Source of the DNA: Plectrocnemia conspersa
Taxonomy: Eukaryota > Arthropoda > Insecta > Trichoptera > Polycentropodidae
Direction of reading: 5' to 3'
Length of the DNA stretch: 64,000 nucleotides
NCBI GenBank assembly: GCA_009617715.1
Contig: VTFK01000063.1
Coordinates: 1,116,001 to 1,180,000, forward strand
Shown piece by piece: positions 1 through 11,089 of this stretch. Position 1 is the first letter of the stretch. Each line of letters starts with the position of its first letter. The notes under the pieces are model-generated. The model was not told the origin of the DNA. It made no database searches and saw only the letters and a list, made by a program, of their open reading frames with translations. The position numbers and the translations under genes are program-made.

Positions 1-304
1 TTATGTCGCTGCACGTTTCAGTTGCATAATAAATCGCTCTTATGGTTATTTTACACATTTTGACTATAATAAATAGTCGAAATGACAAGAGTAATTGAAA
101 AATTCTGATATTTAGTTGATTTTTATTAAGCTGCTTTAAGATATTTTCAGTAAGTTCAGCAGCGGTCTTAACGGATATCGGAAAAATATACCTTAAGCCG
201 GCCCTGAAAAAATATATTATTGATAATAATATCTTTCCATTTAGCACCCGGTGCGAATCACCTCCTTCACCACCCTTTAGTCCTGCTGCAGCCATAGGCA
301 ACTA
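1..304. other. AT-rich DNA without a gene
   Basis: No coding signal is seen. At 191-206 the reverse strand reads CAGGGCCGGCTTAAGG, which resembles the ends of many short DNA transposons, but no partner end lies in the window, so it is not called as an element. Confidence 0.4.
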
Positions 305-398
305 ACATAGATTTTATGACTTTGCAAAAACTGTATGGGGTGGGAGGCGGCAATTTTAAGGATCGCCCTGGGCAGCACATACCCTAGCTACGCCATTG
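305..398 (+). repeat. Diverged 3' half of the hAT MITE family
   Basis: This stretch aligns with the right half of the MITE at 1215-1482. Both share the run around GATTTTATGAC, the GGCGGCAATTTTAAGGAT block and the terminal ACCCTAGCTACGCCATTG, which has one change from the usual CACTG end. The left half of the element is not recognisable, so this is a truncated or very diverged copy. Confidence 0.6.
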
Positions 399-1206
399 AC
401 TACATAGAAAAATAAATTGTGCAAAACTACAAACACAAATAAATAAAAGGCCGAATACAAAGTCTCAATTTTTTTTAAATATAATTTGCAATTCAAAATT
501 ATGTTGATGAAACTTGATGGACTTCAAGCATAAAATTGATAAGCATATTTTGGAACTACGCTCTAAAAGGCTTGCTGCAATTGCGGCCCTTAAACTGATA
601 TTTAATAGAAAGAGGTGCGTTAACTATAAAAAATAAAATTTTATTGTATAAACGAATATGACACATTTAACACATGTCTTCTCAGTGTAAAGTAACAGTA
701 ATAAGCATTTATTATTAAATAGTATATTATATTATAATAAAAAATAATTTATAAAATGCAGATTAGTCTTCAAAAACCAACAATTAAAGAGCACTGTCAT
801 TTTCAAACAAAAAAATACCACAATAACTCGTGCATTGGTGACTAGGATCAAAACAACGGTAAATTTAAATACAATCATAAAATTACAAAGCAGATATTCT
901 TTAGAAGCTAAGGCCACAGATTAATGTTTAGAGAATTTTAGTCAATGTTCTCAAATTTTATCAAAGAACCCTAAACTAGAATTCCTCTACAATAGTTTTA
1001 CAACACTTTTTAATAGTTTGAATAAATGCTTAGTGACATACAATTTTTAGCAAGAACTTAGTGAATCGTATTAAAACGTTTATAAAATAAAGGCATCGGG
1101 ATACAGGATTAAATAATGACTAAATATCCTTTTTTATATATAACATTGGTATCTCAACAATCTTATATAAAACAATTCGATTAAGCAAGATTATTATTAT
1201 TTGGTA
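399..1206. other. AT-rich intergenic DNA, nothing recognised
   Basis: No long reading frame, RNA gene or repeat structure was identified. Short open frames here show no domain or compositional support. Confidence 0.4.
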
Positions 1207-1214
1207 ATGGCAAA

Positions 1215-1482
1215 CAGTGGCGTAGCTATGGGGATGGTGGCGGGCGGAGGCGCCCCGGCGGCAATAGCTTGGAGGCGGCATATTCGCTATGGAATCTAGT
1301 GTGGTTCTAACCCCTGAATAGATTAAAATTTATGTAAATCTAAGAATACCAAGATCTTAACAATAATCAATTTACTATTTTAAGAAATGCTGATTTTATG
1401 ACCTTGTAAAAAAAATGTATGGGGCGGGGGGCGGCAATTTTAAGGATTGCCCCAGGCGGCACATACCCTAACTACGCCACTG
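1215..1482 (+). mobile_element. Complete non-autonomous hAT-type MITE
   Basis: The 268-bp element starts CAGTGGCGTAGCTA and ends TAACTACGCCACTG, giving imperfect inverted termini. The flanks are ATGGCAAA (1207-1214) and ATTGCAAA (1483-1490), an 8-bp target duplication with one change. An 8-bp duplication plus a CAG...CTG end is typical of hAT elements. There is no coding capacity. Interior GC-rich blocks near both ends (about 1230-1275 and 1425-1465) contrast with the AT-rich middle. A diverged relative lies at 305-398. Confidence 0.75.
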
Positions 1483-1638
1483 ATTGCAAATTATACACCT
1501 AGATCCTGATTTAAGAATGCGTTTCCCATAATAAAGCCGAGTATCGTAGAAGATTTATCGAATACTTTATTTACTTGTGCAGAGAACATCTACTTGCTTG
1601 GAAAAGTGATTGTCTAGGCAAAATATATTGCTCTTCAA

Positions 1639-1697
1639 ACTGTGTTCCGCAGAACCCTGGGGTTTCACGGAACCTCTGGGAGTTTCGCGAGTCAAAA
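1639..1697 (+). repeat. Possible hAT end fragment
   Basis: The stretch GTTCCGCAGAACCCTGGGG followed by further GTTTC/GGAAC repeats resembles the terminal region of hAT-type elements from memory. It has no visible partner end or target duplication, so the call is weak. Confidence 0.25.
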
Positions 1698-1781
1698 TAA
1701 ATATCCGCAAGTCAAAATAAAAATACATAACAGAAAAAAAAATATACAATAATAAAGACTTAATATTATAATATTTTATTT

Positions 1782-4660
1782 CTATATGTACGAAGGTGTT
1801 TTTTTTATTCCATTTATAAAACCCGTTATATTTTTTGCTGTTTCAGTTTCTCTTGGAAGACTATTATATAAATTAAAACCTCCGTACATAATTCCCCTAG
1901 CCGTACTCGTTTTCTTATACTTAATTATTTTTAAATTTTCTTTATTTCTAGTATTATATTTATGTACATCTTTATTTCTTATTAAATACTTATTAAAATA
2001 GTGTGGTAACATATTATTTTCTAACTTATATATAAATACTAAAACATTCATACTCAATATTTCTTGAACATTCAACCATTCTAATCTATCAATCATACTT
2101 TTACAATTAGTTAATCTATTTTTATTTAAGATTACTCTCATTGCCCTATTTTGTAATTTTTTTGCAACATTTGTTTATCTAATTTATTCAACATATTTAA
2201 AAGTGTTGCACAATAATTAAAATGGGGCAATATTATACTATTGTAAATTAATTTTTTTGTATTTATACTTAATATATTTCTTAATCTAGATAATAAACCT
2301 ATTTTTCTACTAATTTTTTTTAATATGTAATTACAATGTTCTTTAAAGTTTAATTTTGTATCAACAATTACTCCTAAATATTTTATATTATCCACTATTT
2401 CTATATTAGAGTTATTTATTACTATTTTGGTACTATCATCTAACACATTTTTTTTATAATTAATAAACATACATTTAGTTTTATTCTCATTTAATTTAAG
2501 TACATTATTCTTTAACCATATCTCTAACACACCTAATTCATCATTCAAATTACTCACAACTTCTTCAATGTTATCACCCATGCAATAGATCAATGTGTCA
2601 TCCGCAAATAGATGAACTTTACATTTTTTTTACGTTATTAACTATATCATTTATATATAAAACAAACAACAATGGTCCCAATTTAGACCCTTGTGGTACT
2701 CCATAATACACTAACCTCTCTTCAGAACATACATTATTTATCTTAACTTTTTTGTTTTCTTTTTTATATAAGTAATTATTAAACCATCTCAAAACTATAT
2801 CACTTATACCTATACTCTCCAATTTCTTCAACATTATTTCTCTGTCTATTGTTTCGAAGGCTCTCTTGAAATCCAAGAAAACTGCTCAATGATTTTGTTT
2901 GTATCCTTAGCCAACAGCCAATCATTTATCACTACTTGTAATGCAGTTTCAGTGGAATGCTTTTCTCTGAATCCCGATTGTTGTTCACATATTATGTTTT
3001 GAGAAGTAATAAATTCCTTTAATTGTTTGATTACTACTTCTTCTATTATTTTTTTCTATACACGGTAGCATGTTGATTGGTCTCATTTCTTCAACTTTTT
3101 TTACTATTTTTTTTATTTTAGGTATAGGTACAATAGTAGCAATCTTTAAATTTTCAGGCATTTCTCCTAATGAGAGTGCTTTATTTATTAAATAATTTAA
3201 TTTAGTTCCTATTATTTCCCATGTTTCTTTAATTATATTTATATCTAGTTCATCAGTACTAGTTCCTTTTTTTAAATTTACATATTATGTTATGAATTTC
3301 ATCTAATGATACTGATTTAAATTTACTAAATTTTACAATTAATGTTTTATTATTATATTGTACTAAATTACTAATCCTTGGTATTGAATTTACAATTTCT
3401 TCTATGCTCTCAATGTAATATGTATTCATCTTTTCTGCCATTATATAAGGATCTTGATATATATTTCCATTAATTTCCATTTTTTATTATGTCGTTTTTT
3501 CTGAGTTGGATTAATTAATTGTTTTATTGATTTCCACATCTTATTTGGATCATTTTGTATTTCATCTATCAATTTTTCATACCATTTCTTTTTTAGCCAT
3601 TCTTAATACTTTGACTGCCATATTTCTACATTGTGTGTATGTTTTCCATTTTTCATTAAAGACTTTATATTCTATTTGTTCTGTTTTTTAATATTTGAAA
3701 AAAATTTTGTATGACTCATCTCTTTTCTTTATAGCATTTTTTTAACATCATCATTAAACCACGGTTTTGGGTTGTAACGATATTCCTTTTAAAATTATAT
3801 TGACTTTTTTTGTTTTACAATCTACTATATTCTTATAAATTTTGTTCCATATCCTATTAACATCCATATTATCTACATTCCAGTCACATTTTTGTAATTC
3901 TAATCTTAATTTATTAAAATTAATTTTTTTAATTATATCAATTTTTTTTGTTTTTTTAAACTTAAGTTCATTATGTTTTTCTATATAAATATATACAATT
4001 GAATGGTCAGTTATTCTTGGAGTTGATTTTACTTCACAATAAATTTTTTTTTGTTGTTGGTAAATACTAAATCTATTAATGTGCTCGATCTATTATTAGT
4101 CCTTGTATTTTCTTTGACACATTGTCTTAAACCAAATATATTTGATATTTTTTCTAATTTTGCTGTGTAAAAATCTTCACATTTGTTCCAATTAAAATTC
4201 CAATCTCCAATTAAAACAGTATCCAAAATTTGATCAAAACTCCATTCTGCAATATTATTTATAAATTCTATGAATAAATTCGGATTACTATTTGGAGATC
4301 TGTATGCTATACATAATATTATGGGAATTTTTTCAATAAAAATCTTAACTGTGATAGACCAGTATGTCTTATCTTTGATTATTTTTTAAATATAGTATTG
4401 AATTTTATATCATTTCTAATATACAGTATAACACCTCCTGTATGTCTGGAATTAGAATCACATCTAATTATATTATAATTGCCAATATTTAGTTCAAATT
4501 CTTCAATGTCATTTGTGATATGGGTTTCAGTTAACCCTAAAAAATATTGGATATTCCTTTTCAGTAATTAATTCTATTTCCTCTTTATGTTTTAAATAAC
4601 CTTGTGCATTGATTAATATCCCAGTTACTGATTCTTGTTTCCCATATGAACTTGATTTTT
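1782..4660 (-). pseudogene. LINE ORF2: AP endonuclease + reverse transcriptase, frameshifted
   Basis: ORF2 of the LINE would nick target DNA and copy the element RNA into the nick. The endonuclease part (about 4650-4030) shows SRHTGGVILYIR and GDWNFNW motifs typical of APE-type LINE endonucleases. In the RT part, motif A is seen as DFKRAFETID (about 2840-2876), box B as GVPQGSKLGPLLF (about 2660-2700) and motif C as LFADDTLIY (about 2590-2620). The C-terminal region (1782-2141) carries the usual NTRNK-type tail. The catalytic residues survive, but the reading frame changes near 2610, 2880, 3480 and elsewhere, so no complete protein can be made. The stop codon at 1782 lies close to the element 3' end. 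Confidence 0.85.
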
Positions 4661-4674
4661 TTTTAATTGCTATA

Positions 4675-5776
4675 CTATATTATATTGTATTTTATTATAG
4701 TAATTTTGCTCGTATCTTTTATAAATTGAACAATTTCTATCCATGGAGTTGTGTTCCACATTCAAATTAAGATTTAGTAATTTATTTGCTCTACAGCAAT
4801 TCACACAGTTTTTTTTTTTTTTGTTGCATTGATTTATTAAATGTTCTTCCGAACCACATTTTATACAATTTTTTTTTTTTTTTTACATTCACTGGCTTTG
4901 TGATTATAACCATAACAGTTATAACAACGGTATATGAATATGTCTTCATATACTTTACACCTATCCCATTCAATATTTAATTTGCCTACATCCATTATAT
5001 TTTTAAATGTCGTAACATCTACTTCAATAATAGCATCATACTTATTAAATTTGTTTTTTTTAATATATTTTACTTCTAAATAACATTTGTTTTCTTCTAC
5101 ACATGTGTTTTGTTTCATTATACACTTTTTTTAGTTGATCATATTTTAATTCTTCAGAAATTCCAATTATTTTTATTTTTGGTTTCTTTAAATTTCCTAC
5201 TTTTATATTATATTTATCTCCTAGTTTTTTTACTGCATCTGTCGTAATTTTCGATGCATCTTCTTTACTATCACATGTAATTATTATACCTCCTTTGCTT
5301 ATTGGTCTTATATTTTGTATTCCAACTTCTAATTCTGTTGGTTTAATTAAATTTTGCAATCCTTTTTTTGTCTGCTCAATATTTTGCAAATTTTTAGGTA
5401 TAATTATCGCAATATCTTTTCCTTTTTTTACGATTTCCGAATAATGTTTTTTTTGCATTTTATTTTTAATAATGTTGTTATTTAAATTTAGTTTATCCTT
5501 TATATTATAAACATCTTTTCTAACTTCATTTAATAACTCAAATATTGAGTTATTATTTTCATTTTTATTATTTACATCGTCCCTATTATTTTTTAACACA
5601 TCTAATAAATGTTTATACATAATATCAAATGTATTAGTTATAATGGTTTTTTTTTCTTTTGATAGAATATTACCATTTGATAATAATACATTTAATTTTG
5701 TTTTTAATTCATCCATTTCTTTTATTCTGTTTTCTGGCGTAATTACGCCCGCTATATTCACGCCGCTATCGGCCAT
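4675..5776 (-). pseudogene. LINE ORF1: gag-like zinc-knuckle protein, frameshifted
   Basis: ORF1 proteins of I/Jockey-type LINEs bind element RNA. The start MADSGVNIAG at 5776 follows a short GC-richer leader that is conserved in the second copy at 51 kb. The first 200 or so residues are lysine- and asparagine-rich, with a GIIITCDSKEDASKI stretch typical of this protein class. A frameshift near 5110 leads into CYNCYGYNHKASEC, a CCHC knuckle (CX2CX4HX4C), followed by further cysteine pairs to a stop near 4675. Runs of A or T in the knuckle region (for example 4808-4882) probably caused some frameshifts. Confidence 0.8.
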
Positions 5777-5919
5777 TTTTTTTATGTAACAATACTAATT
5801 ATTTCTATCAATCTTTAATCAATCTATTTATACTATTTATTAAATTGTGCTACTTACGCGCAAATATCTGCCGGTTTTCACCTTTCCAAAGGGGTTGGTT
5901 ACCACAATCTTGGCTAATT

Positions 5920-7419
5920 GCTTTTAAATCAATAAATTATGTAATTTATAGACTTTTGTAGTACATAAACTAACGTCTATATATAATAAGAAAATAAATG
6001 TGACATTAATTCTGTACTTGAAAATGCTATTATAAATTTGAGACCTTTAGAAATTCTTTTCATTACATTTTACATTGGTAGGTCCACTATGAGTATGCAC
6101 GTTAGATTTTAACGCTTTAGTACCGTTAACGGTCATCTAAATTTTTTAACTCGCTCCCGTTATCCGGTCGACCCCTCTTACTTTTCGAATTCACGTCACG
6201 ATAAGCGCTATCAAAAGGTGAAAAAACGAAATAAAAATATCACGTATACGTATCAAAGCTCACCCATGAGAACTGTAGCGAAATTGGGCAAAGTTATGCC
6301 TCACATACAAAAAAGGGGGGCGGATTTATAACTTTTGGCGAAACGTTTTCACGGGTTTATTCAAGTTTTATGAAAAACTATATACGCAACAATACGTGGT
6401 TCGACATAAGAAGATAAACTATAAAATAAACTGTACGAATTTCATTTTACACATCCGAGATATTAAAAAGTCCATTATTTTTTAACACAATTTTAGAAAC
6501 TCTTTTGGCCTGTATTCTAGTTGATTTATTAAAATACTCCAATTCAGTTCTTAAATATTTTTATGAAAGAAAATATTTCACGTAAGCTATTTGGTTAAAT
6601 ATTCAGTGTTCACTTCCTTTTAGCTCTGTAATTTACATTATAAAAGACAAGACAATCTAAAAGGTTAGTCTTACCGCTAAGATAACACTCCCGATTATAA
6701 CATACCCTAGCGTTTTTCATGAGCACGTAATATGGGGCAAATGTAAAAAGCGGCACGTGATCAAATATTCTTGGCGGAGCGGGCGACAAGGTAAATGATT
6801 TATGCTTCATCGCAGGGGGCCACGGATGCTGGATCCATTATGAAAGATGACTAGCGCGAGATGAATTCTGGAACCGAAGCAATAATAACCCTTCGGTGTA
6901 GAAGCTCATCGGGTAACTCGCTCTTGCGATTTTTTTGCCGACAAACTCGACAAATTGCGTCTGAATATGCAATTCGCATGCGTGATTATTCGAAAAACAA
7001 ATATAAATATTTGTCTTGTATTTTCTAGTTGTAGATTTACATACCGGAAATTTATACTAAGTTCACAGTGCCACAGAATTATACGTTTACGTTCCACATA
7101 TTTTAATTATAAAGTAAGTTGTAAAGAGTATTACAAATCATATTTTGCGAAATATTGTTTTAAGCAAACAAATATTCATTCGTATAGTCTTTTAAATATT
7201 TGGAATATAAATTATACGTTAAATGTTTTTTTTGGAATATATAAAAAAATTGTGGCGAATATAAAACAATTTAGAACACGAAATCATAATTCACGAGAGT
7301 TCATTACCAGTATCTTAGAATTTATTTTATAATTAGTAATGTTAAATTTTTACTATTTTAATCAATTATTATTTACTGTTTATTGCTTACATGTAAATAT
7401 GGATTTTAATTAGGTCGTC
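5920..7419. other. Intergenic DNA, nothing recognised
   Basis: The region 6100-6960 is somewhat richer in CpG than its surroundings and contains short open frames (6610-6810, 6955-7332) without recognisable domains. I do not call them genes. Confidence 0.4.
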
Positions 7420-7424
7420 TTAAC

Positions 7425-8000
7425 TGATTGTGGTGGACTTCAGTTAAAATTCAAGCTTCCGTTAGTCTCTGGGTAAACGTTAACAAATATCATTGTCAAA
7501 TAACCGACTTTTAATATTAAATTCTGAATGAATCGAGCTAAAAAATACTAGGATAGTGCTAGAAAACACTTGAATCACGTTCTATATCCTCTATAACTAT
7601 TTATATATTTATTTATATACATGTATGAGGTGGACTTAGATTAAACTCAGAGTTTCCATTAGTCTTCTGGTTAAACGCTACTATTTATTAATACATATTT
7701 ACTGTTTATTGTTTTAAAATAAGGTCGTTCTAGGCTATGGCGGACTTTAATGAAACTATAAACTTTCGTTAGTTTCAGGTTGAAAGTTAACAACTGTTAA
7801 TTAAAGATAAACGACTTTAAGTATTAAATTATGACTTAATATGTCAGAAAATCTAGAAAACTGGAAAGGAAAGAGGTAATCAAAATAATACTGGACCATT
7901 GACATTGACTAAGGTTATGGTTATCGTCACTGACCGTGCTAGACTCAAATAAAACTATAAGCTTCCACTAGTTTCTGGTTAAACGTAACATATGTAATGT
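7425..8000 (+). repeat. Four diverged local repeat units
   Basis: A segment reading roughly GTGGACTT, then AAGCTTCC, then TTAGTTTCTGGTTAAACG recurs starting near 7430, 7628, 7738 and 7943. Spacing is irregular (about 197, 110 and 205 bp) and identity is modest, so this is an old local duplication or decayed satellite. No function is visible. Confidence 0.55.
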
Positions 8001-8950
8001 CAAATAAACAAATCTATCTGATAATCAAAAAATATTGAAAGAAGGAAAGCTGCTAATATAAACTGGACTAATAAGTAATCATTTACATTTATTTATTTAT
8101 TTATTTACATACGTGAAAGGTTTACGTTATTGTATACTGCACAGAAAATAAATTACCATATACAAATTCACAAAAGTAATAGTATTGGCTGGACCGAAAT
8201 GCATTTACCAACTGCGATCGATACTATTTGATGGTATGGGTGGCAGGTCGGATAGTTATGCTTATTGTAAAACTATACCATACTCATGTTATGCATTTTT
8301 AATATAACAGATATGAGCGCTGGTAATTGAGTGACAAACAAAAGTTTTTTTCAGAATCTCTGGATTGTGTATATTACCTAACAGCATCTTGTCGATGCGA
8401 CTTAAGGTAATCATATCGCAGCATAAATTGTAAGAATTTTTAGAAAATAATATTACCTTATATACAAGTATGTGATAAATATTTTTTGAAAATTTTAAAT
8501 TTAATGTAAACTATTTTCATTATTTGACAATCAGACCAAAAATTTATGCTCAAGAGTAGTGCCTACTAAGTGATTATATAAAAAAAATTTATGTACGAAT
8601 TACAACTTTAATCTGAAAGGCTTTATTTATGTTTTTAATATGCTTATGAAATCAGTATTAATTCGCCTAAAATAAAACATCTAAATTGATTACAACGTTT
8701 GTGAAACTAGGCATTATTTTATCTATTTCAAAACTAAGTGATTTATCTGTTTTAGCATATTTCGTGCAATTATATTTTGATGCTAAATATTTGCGGATGA
8801 ACGTCAAATTTTTAAGCGGTCTACTAATATACAATAAGTATATGGTTAAACTGCCCTGGTTTTATAATTACCGTAGAACTATATAAAAACTACGTTTTAT
8901 AGAGGTGCCAAAAAATATATCAATAACAAATTAAATTCCTTTTTAGACCA
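8001..8950. other. AT-rich DNA, nothing recognised
   Basis: It contains a short (ATTT)n stretch near 8090-8105 and an open frame of 66 codons at 8686-8886 with no domain support. Nothing else was seen. Confidence 0.35.
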
Positions 8951-9058
8951 GCTGATTTTCACAACTGCGTAATTGCTTTCTCTTTTGAGTAAATAACCAT
9001 TACACATGTATATGTCTTATGTTTTTAATAAAATATTGCTTTATGTTATTTACGTGAA
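8951..9058 (+). repeat. 108-bp direct repeat, left copy
   Basis: Starting GCTGATTTTCACAACTGCGT, this segment recurs at 10827-10934 in the same orientation with about ten differences over 108 bp. The two copies flank 1.77 kb that includes a hAT transposase relic. They could be ends of an uncharacterised element or a local duplication. Confidence 0.75.
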
Positions 9059-9192
9059 ACTTGTCTGTACACGCAACACATTTAATAAGTCTATTTATAA
9101 GTAAATTTATTGTACGTACAGATTATTAAGTGATATAGTGAAAGTTAATTTATTATTTTATTGATTTTATTTGTGTTCACACAATACATTTT

Positions 9193-9480
9193 TTAGTGAA
9201 TTAGTGTTTCAAGATTGTGAAATAATATACAATATAATATTATTTTAATAATTGTATAGCGTGGTTCACCTACATTATTTGATAATGTACTTGTACTATT
9301 TGACCTTGAAATAAGACTCGGCTTAATTTTGCCTCCAATTTTGTATTTCTCGCATAAATTAAAAGATACAATGAAACCGGAGCGACAAGACATAAATATG
9401 GAATACAATGCGACCAGAGCGAATATTTTACCTAGGCTTACCATACTTTTAGAAATACAAATGCAGACACCAGAACACAA
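9193..9480 (-). CDS. Possible small secreted-protein exon, unrecognised
   Basis: This 95-codon frame contains an internal methionine at about residue 13 followed by VSLGKIFALVALYSIFMSC, a stretch with the charge and hydrophobic core of a signal peptide. The remainder is serine- and lysine-rich and matches nothing I know. A sequence like a splice donor (GTAG followed by GTGAAC) occurs near 9275, so it could be a first coding exon, but no downstream exon was found. It may also be a chance open frame in AT-rich DNA. Confidence 0.15.
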   Translation of the reverse strand: MCSGVCICISKSMVSLGKIFALVALYSIFMSCRSGFIVSFNLCEKYKIGGKIKPSLISRSNSTSTLSNNVGEPRYTIIKIILYCILFHNLETLIH

Positions 9481-9939
9481 AGTGGTGATAAGGTAGTGAA
9501 AACCTCAGTTTGTTAAAGCAAAAACAAATATTATTAGATGTATTTTTTTAAGAAAACGATGGTTTCTTTGTAATTGTTAGATAAGTAAATACTTTTTTCA
9601 TGAAACTTTAATTGGGTTGAAGTATGTTTTATTATACTGATATTTAATATGAAAATAAATTGACTTATATATTATAAACCAATTAATAATTTTAATGATA
9701 TTTTTGTATCTTAAACATTTTATAACTTTTTTTTAAGCATCTAAGCTTACACATTTTTCACTGGCAATCGATTAAAGTGAAGACATAAGTGATACTGCTG
9801 GTGGAATTATTATTGATTAGCAGATAATATATTTTTCAGAGTATCAAAAACAATTAAAGAACTTAAATTAGATTGCGAATCACTAACTAATATTATTACA
9901 AACGGGGCTAAAATATTATCAGCTTCAATACCTACTAAA

Positions 9940-10445
9940 TCTAAAATAAAGTAAACAAAAACCGTTGCAACTACATTGTATCATACACAAACAGTAATTG
10001 CCCAGTAAATTTATTTATTAAAATTCTTTAATGTCTGCTGTACTACCCATAGTAAAATGCGTAAAAAAATGAATTATCTCATTGCTAACTTCAACACTTT
10101 TTTGAATCAATTGATAACAAATATAGTGATTTATTTTATCACAGTGAAGAACGCTGGCTTAGCCGCGGGAATGTGTTGAAACGTTTTTTCACCTTCGGGA
10201 TGAAATTGAAATATTTATGATCGAAAAAAATAAGCCCGTACCATATTAAATTTTCAGCTGATGTAACTAAACATTTAAATTTATTTAATTTAAAATTAAA
10301 AGAAAAAGAAAAACTTTCTTATGAACATTTGGCATAAGATCATTTTAATCCAGATTTGATTTTTCATTTTGAAATGAAAATCAAAAAAATTAATAAAGTA
10401 TTTGAAATTAATTTTACTAGTTCAGTGGAAAACATCAACCATGTT
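9940..10445 (+). pseudogene. hAT transposase relic
   Basis: Across several frames the plus strand encodes pieces of a hAT transposase of the GTF2IRD2/ZBED5/FAM200 type. The clearest is YHSEERWLSRGNVLKRF at about 10137-10190, which matches the conserved Y-H-x-E-x-R-W-L-S-R-G block of this family. It is followed by an HLRDEIEIF segment and then a lysine-rich stretch. Upstream, TLYHTQ resembles the preceding C-x-x-H motif region. Stops and shifts interrupt every frame. The relic sits between two 108-bp direct repeats, with a probable right terminus at 11050-11081. Confidence 0.7.
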
Positions 10446-10569
10446 TAATGTCAGCTACGAGGAGCTGGTCCGGTACGTATTATTTCATTTTGATTTTGTT
10501 TGCTTCTATATATGTAGTATTTTTTTGTGAATTATTTAAATTAAAAAAAGGATTTTTTATATAATAAAA

Positions 10570-10640
10570 TACTACAATTCTTGTTTTCGACCATCGTGAC
10601 GCATTTGAACAATATGTTTTCAATAAATAAAATAGCACAC
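10570..10640 (+). repeat. Possible LINE 3'-end scrap
   Basis: The 13-mer ATCGTGACGCATT, followed closely by AATAAATAAAAT, is shared with the 3' end of the LINE at 53941-54005. This suggests a short 3' remnant of a related element. The length is small and the call is tentative. Confidence 0.3.
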
Positions 10641-10826
10641 TATTTTATGCTATAAATATTTTTTTTAATTCTCTCATTTTTTTACTCTCTATATAAATAT
10701 TAATATGTGTATATTTTATTTTAAATAAATTGACATATTGTTAGAAAAAAATATGTACTTATATAGATTTATTTATCATTTTTATATTATTATAGATTTA
10801 TTTATATATTATTATATTTATTTTTA

Positions 10827-10934
10827 GCTGATTTTCACAACTGCGTAATTGCTTTCTCTTTTGAGTATATAACCATTACACATGTATGTGTCTTATGTGT
10901 TCAATGAAATATTGATTAATGTTATTTAGGTGAA
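10827..10934 (+). repeat. 108-bp direct repeat, right copy
   Basis: Partner of 8951-9058. Around it a shorter segment (ATGTACTTATATAGATTTATT) also occurs twice, at about 10752 and 10940, showing additional local duplication. Confidence 0.75.
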
Positions 10935-11049
10935 AAAATTATGTACTTATATAGATTTATTCGTTTGCAATTTTTTAAATAAAATATAGCCAAATATGTA
11001 AATATTTATTTTTCTCACTAGCTTACATTATTTAAAAAATAAAATATGT

Positions 11050-11081
11050 AGCCCTCGGCCTAAAAAGTTTAAGGACCATTG
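11050..11081 (-). repeat. hAT-like right terminus
   Basis: Read on the minus strand this begins CAATGGTCCTTAAACTTTTT and continues into a GGCCGAGGGC block, resembling hAT ends that read CAGTGGTCC in other species. It lies downstream of the hAT transposase relic and probably marks that element's 3' end. The left end was not found. Confidence 0.45.
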
Positions 11082-11089
11082 CTCTATGT

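Larger units (their letters stand above)
1750..5919 (-). mobile_element. Nearly full-length non-LTR retrotransposon (LINE)
   Basis: On the minus strand the order is a short 5' UTR (about 5777-5919), ORF1 with a gag-like zinc-knuckle protein, ORF2 with an AP endonuclease followed by reverse transcriptase, then a short AT-rich 3' UTR to about 1750. The 5' boundary is placed at about 5919 because a second copy of the same 5' end (51277 leftwards) loses similarity at the equivalent point. Both ORFs carry several frameshifts, so the copy is dead. Architecture and motifs fit the Jockey/I-type group of APE LINEs; the exact clade is not resolved. No target duplication was recognised. Confidence 0.88.

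Noticed and set aside
1786..2001. Hydrophobic open frame on the plus strand opposite LINE ORF2
   Set aside because: It is the antisense shadow of the minus-strand LINE C-terminal coding region.
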